From: CAZSSM01 sp964609385
GTDB taxonomy: Bacteria > Planctomycetota > Planctomycetia > Isosphaerales > Isosphaeraceae
Direction of reading: 5' to 3'
NCBI GenBank assembly: GCA_964609385.1
Contig: CAZSSM010000047.1
Location: 1-55,539, forward strand
DNA length: 55,539 nt
This document shows positions 43,788 through 51,855 of the stretch, in pieces. Each line of letters opens with the position of its first letter. Position 1 is the stretch's first letter. Made by a program: the position numbers and the translations under genes. Under the pieces are notes generated by a model, which was not told the origin of the DNA, made no database searches, and worked only from the letters and a program-made list of their open reading frames with translations.

Positions 43788-44776
43788 ATGCCCGATTCCA
43801 GTCGCGAGGTTCCGACCACAACCTGGCGGGCCGTCCCGGTCGATCCGAGGTACAACGGCCCAGCGCTCGAGGTCGACCTCGGCGTTGCCACCGATGTCGG
43901 CAAGGTCCGTGAGCACAATGAGGACGCGTATCTGGTCGCAGATTTGGAGAAGCGCATCCGGATCCAGTCCACCAATCTGGAGCGACCTCAGGACGGTGGA
44001 GTTGAGACGGTCGATGAAGGTGAGAGCGCTTACCTATTAGCAGTAGCGGACGGCCTCGGCGGCGTCGATGGCGGCGAGATCGCCAGCGCCTCAGCAATCC
44101 GATCGGTCCAGCAATTTTCCCTGCATGTCCTGCGGTGGTTCCATCACATCTGCGCTGCCGAACTAAACGACCTACGCGACGAGTTCCAGCAGGGTTTCGA
44201 GAAGGCCGATGCCGAGATCGTCCGGCAGTCGCGTCGACGCGCGATGCGGAGTATGGGCACCACACTGACGATTGCACATGTTGTCGGTCGCGAGGCCGTC
44301 ATTGCCCATGCTGGTGACTCCCGCGCCTATCTGATCCGAGCCGAGACCACGTCGGACTTCCGGACTCGGGACGATCGTTCGGGGGGGGCGGCACGATCGT
44401 ACGGCTGACCACTGACCACACCCTGGAGCACGAGGCGATCGTTTCGAACACGCTCTCGCCCCAGGCGGCGAAGAAATATCGGCATGTGGTAACGAATGTC
44501 TTGGGAGGATCGCGCGAAGGCGTCGACGTTGAAATCCACCGAGAATTTATCCGTCATGGCGACGCACTCCTGCTCTGTACCGATGGTCTCAATGCCGTCT
44601 TGGATGATCGGGAGATTGAAGATCGGATCGGTCGCGCCCCCGATGCGCAGCGGGCCTGCGAGGACCTCATCGATGCGACCCTCCAGGCCGGGGCCCCCGA
44701 CAACGTCACCGTCGTGCTGGCCCGCTTCCGCGAGGTCCGCTCCGCCGAGCCGGACGGATCGGTTCGCCACGGCTGA
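43788..44776 (+). pseudogene. PP2C-type Ser/Thr phosphatase split by a frameshift at a G8 run
   Basis: Two adjoining reading frames make one PP2C phosphatase. The first (43788 to about 44388) has REHNEDAY (metal Asp), VADGLGGVDGGEIAS, MGTTLTIAHV and VIAHAGDSRAYLIR. The second (frame +2, about 44390-44776) continues with RLTTDHTLEHEAI, HVVTNVLGG, ALLLCTDGLNAVLDD and GAPDNVTVVLARF. The break falls in eight G at 44381-44388; adding one G, or removing two, restores a single frame. As written the first frame stops soon after (near 44408). It could be a sequencing error, a true mutation or slippage. The start ATG follows GAAGGAAG by 7 nt. If intact, it would make a 329-residue stand-alone phosphatase that reverses Ser/Thr kinase signalling. 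Confidence 0.82.
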
Positions 44777-45038
44777 GGTGACAACCAATCGGCCAATCGA
44801 TGGATGGGTTGGACACGATCTCACCAACGACCCACCCCGGGAGGACTGGAAAGCGGTATGGGGCGGAAATCCGACGGTTTGGTTCCGGGTTTGCCCGTAT
44901 TTCGGATGAGCCTCGGTCAGTTTGGTGTCGGTTCGGACGAGCGTCGGCCGGCAGCAGGGCCAACATCAGCCGGGCTCGATCGGTCCGACCCGGACCGAAC
45001 TCCTCTCCGGACTACAAACAGCTTCGAAAGGAACGAGC

Positions 45039-45755
45039 ATGACGATCGCGAACCGTATGATCTTCCCCATCGCCTGGGTCGTCCTGAGCACAAGCCTAAT
45101 GACCGCAACCGCCGTTGCCCAACAGAAGGGCTCATCGGAGGGAGGTCAGAAGGCCCAGAAACGCGAGAATGGCACATCCGAGGTCGACCAAATCCTGAAG
45201 AATTTCCGAAAGCGCCAGAGCCAGAACGTGGAGCAGACCCGCTCCGAGATCGATGCGATTCGAAAGGAGTTGATCGAGCTGATCGAATTGCGGATCGACA
45301 TGGAACTGGCCAAGGCCCAGATGCAGGCCGAGTCGAGCAATCCCTACTCGGGCCGCTTCGGTGTTCAGCGTGATGGGGGCGCACAAGGCTCTGAGGATAA
45401 CAATCAGGAGGCCCTCGCCCGCGAGCTTCTCCGAGTCAAAGAGAACCTGAGCCAGGAACTGACCCGGTTGGAGAACGAGGCGAGCAACCTGGCCGACCAG
45501 ATCCGCCGGATGATGGATCGCAAGCAGCAGGCCGAAGAGCGGTCCGAGCGACGCCAGGACGGTCGTCAGGGCGCCGACGAGTTGGAGGATAATCGGTCCA
45601 ATCCAAGTCGAGGTCGCCAGGCGGAGGCGCCGGCCGAGGGCGCCCAAAACGACGCGCGACCTGGCGAGAACACCTCGGGAGACCGGGACCGGGACCAGGA
45701 TAAGCCCAAGTCGGGCGATTCCCAGGATAAGCCCGAGTCGGACGACGGCAACTGA
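45039..45755 (+). CDS. Secreted coiled-coil protein of unknown function
   Basis: A 238-residue protein. An N-terminal signal peptide (MTIANRMIFPIAWVVLSTSL, likely cut after AVA near residue 28) precedes a charged region. Residues about 45-85 (VDQILKNFRKRQSQNVEQTR) and 125-170 (LARELLRVKENLSQELTRLE) have heptad patterns typical of coiled coils. The C-terminus is acidic and Pro/Asp/Lys-rich with a short duplicated unit (see repeat at 45695-45748). AAAGGA lies 6 nt before the ATG. No enzyme motif is visible. It may be a periplasmic structural or scaffolding protein; this is an inference. Confidence 0.75.
   Translation: MTIANRMIFPIAWVVLSTSLMTATAVAQQKGSSEGGQKAQKRENGTSEVDQILKNFRKRQSQNVEQTRSEIDAIRKELIELIELRIDMELAKAQMQAESSNPYSGRFGVQRDGGAQGSEDNNQEALARELLRVKENLSQELTRLENEASNLADQIRRMMDRKQQAEERSERRQDGRQGADELEDNRSNPSRGRQAEAPAEGAQNDARPGENTSGDRDRDQDKPKSGDSQDKPESDDGN
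45695..45748 (+). repeat. Two-copy 27-bp tandem repeat in coding sequence
   Basis: CCAGGATAAGCCC occurs at 45695-45707 and 45722-45734, a period of 27 bp. The repeat units encode QDKPKSGDS and QDKPESDDG at the acidic C-terminus of the coiled-coil protein. Confidence 0.6.
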
Positions 45756-45797
45756 GAACCGAGCGTCGTTAACGTTGCAGCTAGATGACGAAACGTC

Positions 45798-45821
45798 TCC
45801 CGATCGGTCGGCCGATCGGGA
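45798..45821 (+). terminator. Perfect hairpin after the coiled-coil protein gene
   Basis: TCCCGATCGG (45798-45807) pairs with CCGATCGGGA (45812-45821) around a 4-nt loop TCGG, a 10-bp perfect stem 43 nt past the stop. The following sequence (AGTTTGGTC) has only a short T-run. Confidence 0.6.
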
Positions 45822-45833
45822 AGTTTGGTCATG

Positions 45834-45862
45834 TTGAATTAAACTTATTGGTATGATATACG
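45834..45862 (+). promoter_or_regulatory. Possible sigma70-type promoter upstream of the sulfatase
   Basis: TTGAAT (45834-45839), 17 nt, then TATACG (45857-45862) in an AT-rich island. Each box matches 4 of 6 consensus bases with ideal spacing. The sulfatase start at 46130 is about 260 nt downstream, so the leader would be long. The rest of 45756-46129 shows no gene. Confidence 0.35.
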
Positions 45863-46129
45863 TATTGGGAGCGCAGTCACCAGGGCGATGGACACGATTC
45901 GCCTTCGATGTTTTCCCTGCCCACGAAGAGGAATAGTGAGTCTTCCGGGAGTCAGCGTGGCGGGCTATAACTTCGATGGTGAGCGGGTCTCCACGATCCT
46001 TCGAAGGTTCCCGGTCGGGGGCCATCGTCAAGCTCAACGACGTCCCTGATGGATGACTTCGATCGTCCATCAGTGAAGATCGAAATTTGTCATTTTCTAT
46101 CCAAACAGTAGGATTTGGAAGGCATGTTG

Positions 46130-47542
46130 ATGCAATGGGTCATGGCGGCTGTGTCTTGCGTTTCGCTGTTCGGAGCCGCCCTCGCATCGGCTCAGGACCG
46201 TCCGAACGTCCTCATCTTGATCGCTGACGACATGACGTGGAGCGATCTGGGATACGAGGGCAACCAGGATGTCCGGACGCCGAACCTCGATCGCCTGCGT
46301 ACCGAGAGCATGCACCTGCGGAGGATGTTCACGTCGGCCGCAATGTGTTCCCCAGCGCGACACGCCCTCTACACAGGGCTCTATCCGGTCCGCAGCGGTG
46401 CCTACCCGAACCATACGAACGTCTACGAGGGGACCGAGAGCCTCTTCACTGTCCTCAAAGCGCGTGGCTATCGGGTTGGCCTCCAGAACAAGCAGCACGT
46501 CGGCCCGCCCTCATCGTTCCCTTACGAACACATCCAGAGGGCTGATGACCTCACGGAAACAAAAGAGTTTATCACTCGCGACATCGCACAACCATGGCTG
46601 TTCGTTTACGCTTCGTCGGACCCGCACAGCCCCTGGAATCGCGGTCCACGCGCTTCTTATGACCCGTCGGTGCTGACGATTCCCCCCTACCTGTACAACA
46701 ACGAGACGACCCGCGGCCTGCTCGCCGACTATTACGCCGAGATCTCGAAGTTCGACGAGCAGGTCGGCCGTCTGCTCGGCCTCCTGGAGCAGACCGGTCA
46801 GGTTGACGAGACGCTCGTCCTCTTCGTCAGCGAGCAGGGGAGCAGCTTCCCCTATGGGGGCAAGTGGAGCCTGTACGATAACGGGATCCGCGTCTCGACG
46901 CTCGTCCGCTGGCCCGGCCGGGTCGAGATGGGGTCGGTCAGTGACGCGTTGTTGCAGTATGTCGACGTGGCGCCGACCATCCTCGAGGCGGTGGGGATCG
47001 CCTCGGAGTCGATCGACGTCGGTTGCCCGGACGCGTTTGGTGAGACTGGCTTCGACGGCCGGAGCTTCCTCGACGTGCTGACCGGAGAAGCCGAGACGGC
47101 CCGCGACTACGTGTTCGCCGAACACACGACCGTCGGAGTCAACGGCTACTTGGAACCCTATCCAATGCGGGCTGTACGCGATACGCGCTACAAGCTGATC
47201 CGGAACCTCGCTCCAGAAAACACCTACACGATCAAGGGGATCCATCGGGTCGAGCCCTTGCAATCGTGGCGGGACGATGCGGAGTCCGACGCCGAACTGG
47301 CCGCTCGGGTGCGTTGGCTTTATGAGCGGCCGGCGGACGAACTCTATGACCTGGAGACCGATCCGTACGAAACGAACAACCGCGCCGACGACCCGACTCT
47401 CGCCAACGTCCGGGCGCGTCTCCGAGATCGCCTCGATCGCTGGATGGCTCAACAGGGAGACAACGGACTGGAGACGGAGTTGCGGGCCAAGAGTCGTCAA
47501 CCCGGTCGACGTGATCGATCGAGCAACCGCAGGGATCGGTAA
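46130..47542 (+). CDS. Secreted sulfatase (formylglycine type, S1 family)
   Basis: A 470-residue exported type I sulfatase. The signal peptide (MQWVMAAVSCVSLFGAALAS) ends near AQD. NVLILIADDMTWSDLGY carries the first metal-binding Asp pair; MCSPARHALYTG holds the CxPxR motif whose Cys73 becomes formylglycine. HSPW, LVLFVSEQGSSFPYGGKWS and the C-terminal DTRYKLIRNL and ELYDLETDPYETNN are typical of the heparan N-sulfatase-like branch (SGSH-like, S1_8). Start: the frame opens at TTG 46115, and ATG 46124 and 46130 follow; GGAAGG lies 7 nt before 46130. It could remove sulfate from the polymer made by the locus or from foreign polysaccharides; the sequence does not decide. Confidence 0.9.
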   Translation: MQWVMAAVSCVSLFGAALASAQDRPNVLILIADDMTWSDLGYEGNQDVRTPNLDRLRTESMHLRRMFTSAAMCSPARHALYTGLYPVRSGAYPNHTNVYEGTESLFTVLKARGYRVGLQNKQHVGPPSSFPYEHIQRADDLTETKEFITRDIAQPWLFVYASSDPHSPWNRGPRASYDPSVLTIPPYLYNNETTRGLLADYYAEISKFDEQVGRLLGLLEQTGQVDETLVLFVSEQGSSFPYGGKWSLYDNGIRVSTLVRWPGRVEMGSVSDALLQYVDVAPTILEAVGIASESIDVGCPDAFGETGFDGRSFLDVLTGEAETARDYVFAEHTTVGVNGYLEPYPMRAVRDTRYKLIRNLAPENTYTIKGIHRVEPLQSWRDDAESDAELAARVRWLYERPADELYDLETDPYETNNRADDPTLANVRARLRDRLDRWMAQQGDNGLETELRAKSRQPGRRDRSSNRRDR

Positions 47543-47805
47543 GTCGTCCAGCAATGCGGGGCAAAGGTGCAGTCGGGCCGGCCCTCCCGATCCTTGCCCG
47601 AGGACGGACCGCGCTTTGCTGACCCGCCCCTCGTGAGCAGGCCGATGTCGATCGGATTGGAGGGGGATGTCACGGGTGTCCAGGTTGCAATCGGACCATC
47701 GAGGGTTGAAGATGCGCGATGGCGGTCGAGTCATCGATCTGGCCCGAGCCTGAAGATCCCCCCCGATGTGACGGACGATACGGTGACGGAGAGGAACCGA
47801 CGACG

Positions 47806-47997
47806 ATGAGCATGCCCGGCAACCAGACGTATTCGGTCGAGTTGAAGGCGCGTCAGATGGAGTTCCTGGAGGAGATGGTCAAGGTCTATGACCTGCCTGA
47901 CACGTCGAAGGCGCTGCGGTGTCTGATCAACTACGCGGTCGAGAAGGCTGACCGCCGCGATGAGATCTTCTCCGAGATCCGCTGCCTCGACTGCTGA
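47806..47997 (+). CDS. Small ribbon-helix-helix-like protein
   Basis: A 63-residue protein. TYSVELKARQMEFLEEMVK looks like the beta strand and first helix of a ribbon-helix-helix fold, and DTSKALRCLINYAVEKADR like its second helix. The end IRCLDC contains two Cys. RHH proteins bind DNA as dimers, but the strand here lacks the usual basic residue pattern, so DNA binding is uncertain. Small proteins of this type are found often in planctomycetes without a known role. AGGA lies about 10 nt before the ATG. No partner gene is evident. Confidence 0.65.
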   Translation: MSMPGNQTYSVELKARQMEFLEEMVKVYDLPDTSKALRCLINYAVEKADRRDEIFSEIRCLDC

Positions 47998-48081
47998 GCC
48001 GATCGATCCACCAAGGCCGGTCTCGCACCTTCTTGATCGGCCGGCTGTGATCTCGCTCAATTAGATCGCTACCTATGCAAT

Positions 48082-48104
48082 TTTCTGGTACGTGAATCCA
48101 GAAA
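48082..48104. terminator. Hairpin between convergent genes
   Basis: TTTCTGG (48082-48088) pairs with CCAGAAA (48098-48104) around a 9-nt loop in an AT-rich gap between the rightward 63-residue gene and the leftward gene ending at 48155. It may serve as a bidirectional terminator. Confidence 0.4.
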
Positions 48105-48154
48105 TAACGTTTGGTATAAATAAATGACTATAGCGATCGGGCTGGTTCGGACGA

Positions 48155-48574
48155 TCAGGCTTCGAATCCGAGGTCGAGGAACTCTTGCGGGGTGAGGTCG
48201 AAGGGCCGCTCGTCGTCGAGGTGGGCCAGGAGGAGTCGGAGTCGTCGGAGTTCGCGTTCGAGGTAGGAGACCCGCTCGCAAACCTCTTGGAGTTGAACGA
48301 GTTGTTCGGGGTCGACCTCCGTGTCATCGTCATCGAACCGGGCGATCGGGACCTGTCCGTTCTGGGTCCAGACCCGTTCGCCGGCGGCGCGGACGAGGTA
48401 GGCACGGACCAGGACGCCGTCCTCAAGGAATTTGTTGAGCACGGCGTTGCGACCGGCCAGGCGATGTCGGACCAGGTCGATACGCTGCGCGATGACGGCC
48501 TTGATCTGACGCCCGGTCTTGCGGATCGTCAACGCCTGGCCTGCCGAGACGGGAGACGATCGGGAGTGCATCAT
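48155..48574 (-). CDS. Small hypothetical protein with helical, Arg/Glu-rich C-terminus
   Basis: A 139-residue protein. The N-terminal part is polar and basic (SAGQALTIRKTGRQIKAVIA), the middle contains RNAVLNKFLEDGVLVRAYLV and VWTQNGQVPIARFDDDDTEV, and the C-terminal third (QLQEVCERVSYLERELRRLR) has a heptad pattern suggestive of a coiled coil. It recalls no family I know. The reading frame extends upstream to 48769 inside another gene; the ATG at 48574 (or 48571) begins the coherent part, with AAGGG about 10 nt upstream. It is the last gene of the leftward group that includes the vWA proteins. Confidence 0.6.
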   Translation of the reverse strand: MMHSRSSPVSAGQALTIRKTGRQIKAVIAQRIDLVRHRLAGRNAVLNKFLEDGVLVRAYLVRAAGERVWTQNGQVPIARFDDDDTEVDPEQLVQLQEVCERVSYLERELRRLRLLLAHLDDERPFDLTPQEFLDLGFEA

Positions 48575-48626
48575 CGGGTGATCGCCCTTGGGGGAGTCGT
48601 CCGAGCCGGGATCGGGCCGTTGAGGT

Positions 48627-49412
48627 TCAGGGTCGTCGTCCCCCGGCGGCGCGTCGGACGGCGTTCTGGAGTGCGTGGAGGCCGTCGGCCTGGGATCGGG
48701 TGGTGGGCCGGACGAAGCCACGGGCATTGGGGGCCGGTCGACGGACCAGGTCGGCTCGACGCCGACCATGGGCGGGCACAGGATTGATCGGCCCGTTGGC
48801 GCGATCGGGCCGGATCGGCTGTCCGACTCGGGGCAAAGTGGCGGGCTGTCGCGGGGCGACGAAGGGGTCCTGGTTCCCGGTCGGGATCAACTGAGCGCGG
48901 GCGATCAATTGGCCGTTGTTTTGAACGCGTCCCACGTTGTTGATCAGGCCGGGCCGACGCGCTTGGAATCGTTGCGAGTTGGCGTTGCCGGCCAGGGGGA
49001 TACCAGGTCCGGCGGTCGGGGTGATGACGGTCGACTGGACGCCGAACTGGCGGACGATGGGCAGTTGGATCTGGCCGTTGATTCCGGCGCCAGCCCCTCC
49101 GATGCCTCCTCCAGCACCACCGAGCCCGCCCAAGCCACCGAGGCCTCCCGGTCCGCCGGGGCCACCACCGACGGCGGCGGGAACGGGGAAGTTATCGAAG
49201 CGGATGACCTCGTTGAAGGTGGCCGACAAGGAGAGTCGCACGTAGCGGCGATCGGCCGAGACAACGGGTGTGACCGAGAGACTTGGTCCGGTGAAGGTTT
49301 GGCCGGGTACGGGCAGGAAGCCGACGACGCCCTGGGCCGAGGCGTCGTCGGCGATCCATGCTCCGAGGACCAGGATGGCCAGGATCAGCGGGAGGATGCG
49401 GTTGGGGCTCAT
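48627..49412 (-). CDS. Secreted glycine-rich protein, secretin-like segment
   Basis: A 261-residue exported protein. The signal peptide (MSPNRILPLILAILVLGAWI) is likely cut after ASA near residue 25. GQTFTGPSLSVTPVVSADRR YVRLSLS resembles the C-terminal strand region of planctomycete secretin-like proteins, followed by a Gly-rich linker (about residues 75-115) and a Pro/Arg/Gln-rich tail. No N-domain of a secretin is present, so it is either a stand-alone module or an outer-layer protein. The ATG at 49412 follows GGAG by 9 nt. It sits between the small protein at 48155 and the vWA gene at 49578 and probably shares their transcript. Confidence 0.65.
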   Translation of the reverse strand: MSPNRILPLILAILVLGAWIADDASAQGVVGFLPVPGQTFTGPSLSVTPVVSADRRYVRLSLSATFNEVIRFDNFPVPAAVGGGPGGPGGLGGLGGLGGAGGGIGGAGAGINGQIQLPIVRQFGVQSTVITPTAGPGIPLAGNANSQRFQARRPGLINNVGRVQNNGQLIARAQLIPTGNQDPFVAPRQPATLPRVGQPIRPDRANGPINPVPAHGRRRADLVRRPAPNARGFVRPTTRSQADGLHALQNAVRRAAGGRRP

Positions 49413-49577
49413 CGTCGGTCTCCGTGGGGCTTCATGACTCGAGTCGAGCGTGCGGATGGCGGGGTTGTATCGGGGAGATCGGGTCTCAGCAAGCGGCAAG
49501 CCCGATCCGACGCGTCGGGCCCATCAAAAGCTGGGGACGCGGTCGCGGTTGTTTTCGTACTCGGGGCTGGTACGCCA

Positions 49578-51641
49578 TTAGTAACATCGGACGCCGAGGC
49601 CACGGTCGAGCGTCATTTTGGCGAGCAGGGCCCAGGGCGTATTGAGGTAGTCGTCGTGGACATTCTGGAGGAGTCGACGGGCCTGGCCGTACTTCTTGGC
49701 GACGGGGTTGTTGGGGATGCCCTGGAACTTGGCCTTCGCGTGGCCGGTGTCCCAGCGGACCATGAGCCCCGGCGGGATCGGCTGTTTGGGCCGGGGCGGG
49801 TTCTGGACCTGTTGCTTGAGGAAGTAGGCGTACTCGACCTGCTTGACCTGGAAGGTGACCAACTGGGCGAGCATGAGGTCGTAGTGGGCCTGCCAGCGCG
49901 GGCTGGTCTCACGCCGACGCTCCAAGTCGAGCTGTCGGAGTTCTTGCTCGAATCGAGCGAGGATCTGGGCGTTGGCCATGGCTTCCTCGGCGACGCGGGC
50001 GGCCTTGACCCGGATCTGGTTGGGGTCGATGGGGAAGATAGTGTCGGTGCCGAATTCCTCGAACTGCTCGATGATCTGGAGCAGGCGGGTCCGTAGGGGC
50101 GAGTTTTGGACCTCGGCCCAGTACCGCTCGCGATCGTTGTAGTCGGGCTGGTACTCGCGGAGCACAGCGGCGTTATAGAAGCGTTCGCGTTGGCGTTGTA
50201 GCTCGGTCTCGCGCCCGGGCAGGGTGAAGTAGACGCCGCCGGACTGCTGGACCAACCGGGCCAGGTCGTAGCAAGGGAACCCCGAGGGAAGTTCGTCGTA
50301 GCGCTTCTTGAGTCCGTCGAAGGGGAGGTTCTCGGTGGCAGGCGACTCGGGTCCGCGCTTGATGGTCGGCCAGTAGACGTCGCCGGTGATCTTGTCGACG
50401 TAGCGGATCCGGAGCCGGTCATATCCGAAGAGGGCCTGACGTCCCAGGACATAGATGGGGGCCCGGAGGTTGCGGACCAATGCGATGGTCGCCTCGAGCC
50501 GCTCCTCATCGTCGCCGGACTCGTCGGTGACCAGGACGACCATGAGCTGGCGGTTCCGCTTCTCGGCCTCTCGACGCTGGTCGGCCAGGACGCGTTCGAT
50601 GGCCTCGAAGCTGAGTTCCACGCCGGAGGTGTCGATCCGGAGCCGTTCGATGCCCTGGTAGACGTCGCGGAGCGTGGCGGTGGGTCGCCCTTGGGTGTAG
50701 TGGAAGTTGGGTCCGTATCCGGCCACGACGTGGGTCAGCGGGGCGGTCCGTGCGTCCTCGCCGAAGCGCTTGAGGTCCAGGTCGGCCAGGCAGGCGTCGA
50801 ACTGGTTGCGGATCTCGCGCTGATCGTCGCGCATGCTGGCCGACTCGTCGAAGAGCCAGACGACGGTCAGCTTGCCCAGCTCAAGGCGTCGGAGGATCTC
50901 GCTGGCCAGGGCATTGAGGGCATCTTCAATGGTGTCGATATGGCGGTTGGGATCGCCGAAGGCAACGCCGGCCTCGTCCTGGATGACCATGGCGGCGTCT
51001 TGGGGGATGTCCACGATGCTGGAGAGATCCACTTGGATGTCGACGTTGGAGACCAAGGCGCCGGGGCCGACCGCGTCGGGGCTCGGCCGGGACAAGAGGG
51101 GGGTCTCGGAGGCCAGACTATTGTTGATGTAGATGATCTCGTCTTCGGGCACCTCGGTGGGTTGCTCGAGGATCTCCATGGTCAGGTCCTGCTCGGGCAG
51201 GACGGGTCCGGCGGTGATGTCGACGCGGTCGAGCTTGCGGATCTCGGAGAAGGTGGCGGCGGCCAGGATCATGAGGGCGGCGATATGTAGGCTGACCGAG
51301 AGCAGCGCCGCGGGCACCTGGCGACGGATACGTCGGAACCGAGGTCGGGCGCCCGCCGGGGCGGTAGTGGTCGACTCGGTCACCTGGGTCTGGGTGGTGG
51401 TTTGGGCCGCCGGCGTGGCGGGGGCCGGTTGGTGATGGTTCGGCGCCGTCGTCCTGGAGGCCGTCGACTCAGTCTCTTGGGTGAGGGCTGTCTGACCGAT
51501 CGGCGCGTGGGGATAGGCCTCGATCACCTGGGAGACCGAGGCGGTGGCGCCGTGAGGTATCTGGGGCTCGACGACCGCATCGGGCTCGAGGATGGCTGTG
51601 GATTTGGTGGTGTGTGCCGGGTCGCGCCGGTCGTCGGCCAT
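49578..51641 (-). CDS. Membrane-anchored von Willebrand factor A domain protein (paralogue 1)
   Basis: A 687-residue protein. The first 100 residues are Thr/Ala/Pro-rich, then a single helix at about 109-131 (VPAALLSVSLHIAALMILAA) places the rest in the periplasm. The vWA domain starts near 255, and VVWLFDESASM (265-269) is the MIDAS site D-x-S-x-S. Later parts include VVLVTDESGDDEERLEATIA, LARLVQQSGGVYFTLPGRET and an acid/Arg-rich tail. It is a divergent paralogue of the protein encoded at 51856-53766, with the same order of segments. GGAGGG lies 8 nt before the ATG; a longer frame to 51947 overlaps that paralogue. The ligand is unknown. Confidence 0.85.
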   Translation of the reverse strand: MADDRRDPAHTTKSTAILEPDAVVEPQIPHGATASVSQVIEAYPHAPIGQTALTQETESTASRTTAPNHHQPAPATPAAQTTTQTQVTESTTTAPAGARPRFRRIRRQVPAALLSVSLHIAALMILAAATFSEIRKLDRVDITAGPVLPEQDLTMEILEQPTEVPEDEIIYINNSLASETPLLSRPSPDAVGPGALVSNVDIQVDLSSIVDIPQDAAMVIQDEAGVAFGDPNRHIDTIEDALNALASEILRRLELGKLTVVWLFDESASMRDDQREIRNQFDACLADLDLKRFGEDARTAPLTHVVAGYGPNFHYTQGRPTATLRDVYQGIERLRIDTSGVELSFEAIERVLADQRREAEKRNRQLMVVLVTDESGDDEERLEATIALVRNLRAPIYVLGRQALFGYDRLRIRYVDKITGDVYWPTIKRGPESPATENLPFDGLKKRYDELPSGFPCYDLARLVQQSGGVYFTLPGRETELQRQRERFYNAAVLREYQPDYNDRERYWAEVQNSPLRTRLLQIIEQFEEFGTDTIFPIDPNQIRVKAARVAEEAMANAQILARFEQELRQLDLERRRETSPRWQAHYDLMLAQLVTFQVKQVEYAYFLKQQVQNPPRPKQPIPPGLMVRWDTGHAKAKFQGIPNNPVAKKYGQARRLLQNVHDDYLNTPWALLAKMTLDRGLGVRCY

Positions 51642-51855
51642 GGGTCGAGCCCTCCGGTGGTGGAAGAGAGCGTTCGTCCGTCGGGTGCGGCCGAACGCGA
51701 TGACCGGGTGATCTTGGCGTCGGGGCGCCGTTGGCGGTTCGGATGAAGAGTGATCGGATCGGTGTTCGGGGTCGGGCAAGGATGTCGTGGGGCGCCGTGT
51801 CGTTGACGTGTCGGGTTGCCTCAACCACTTGGGAGATTGATTGTATCGGATCGTC

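Noticed and set aside
49100..49175. Repetitive DNA with a GCC/ACC pattern that could be taken for a minisatellite
   Set aside because: It encodes the Gly-rich linker of the secreted protein at 48627-49412 and is explained by codon repetition.
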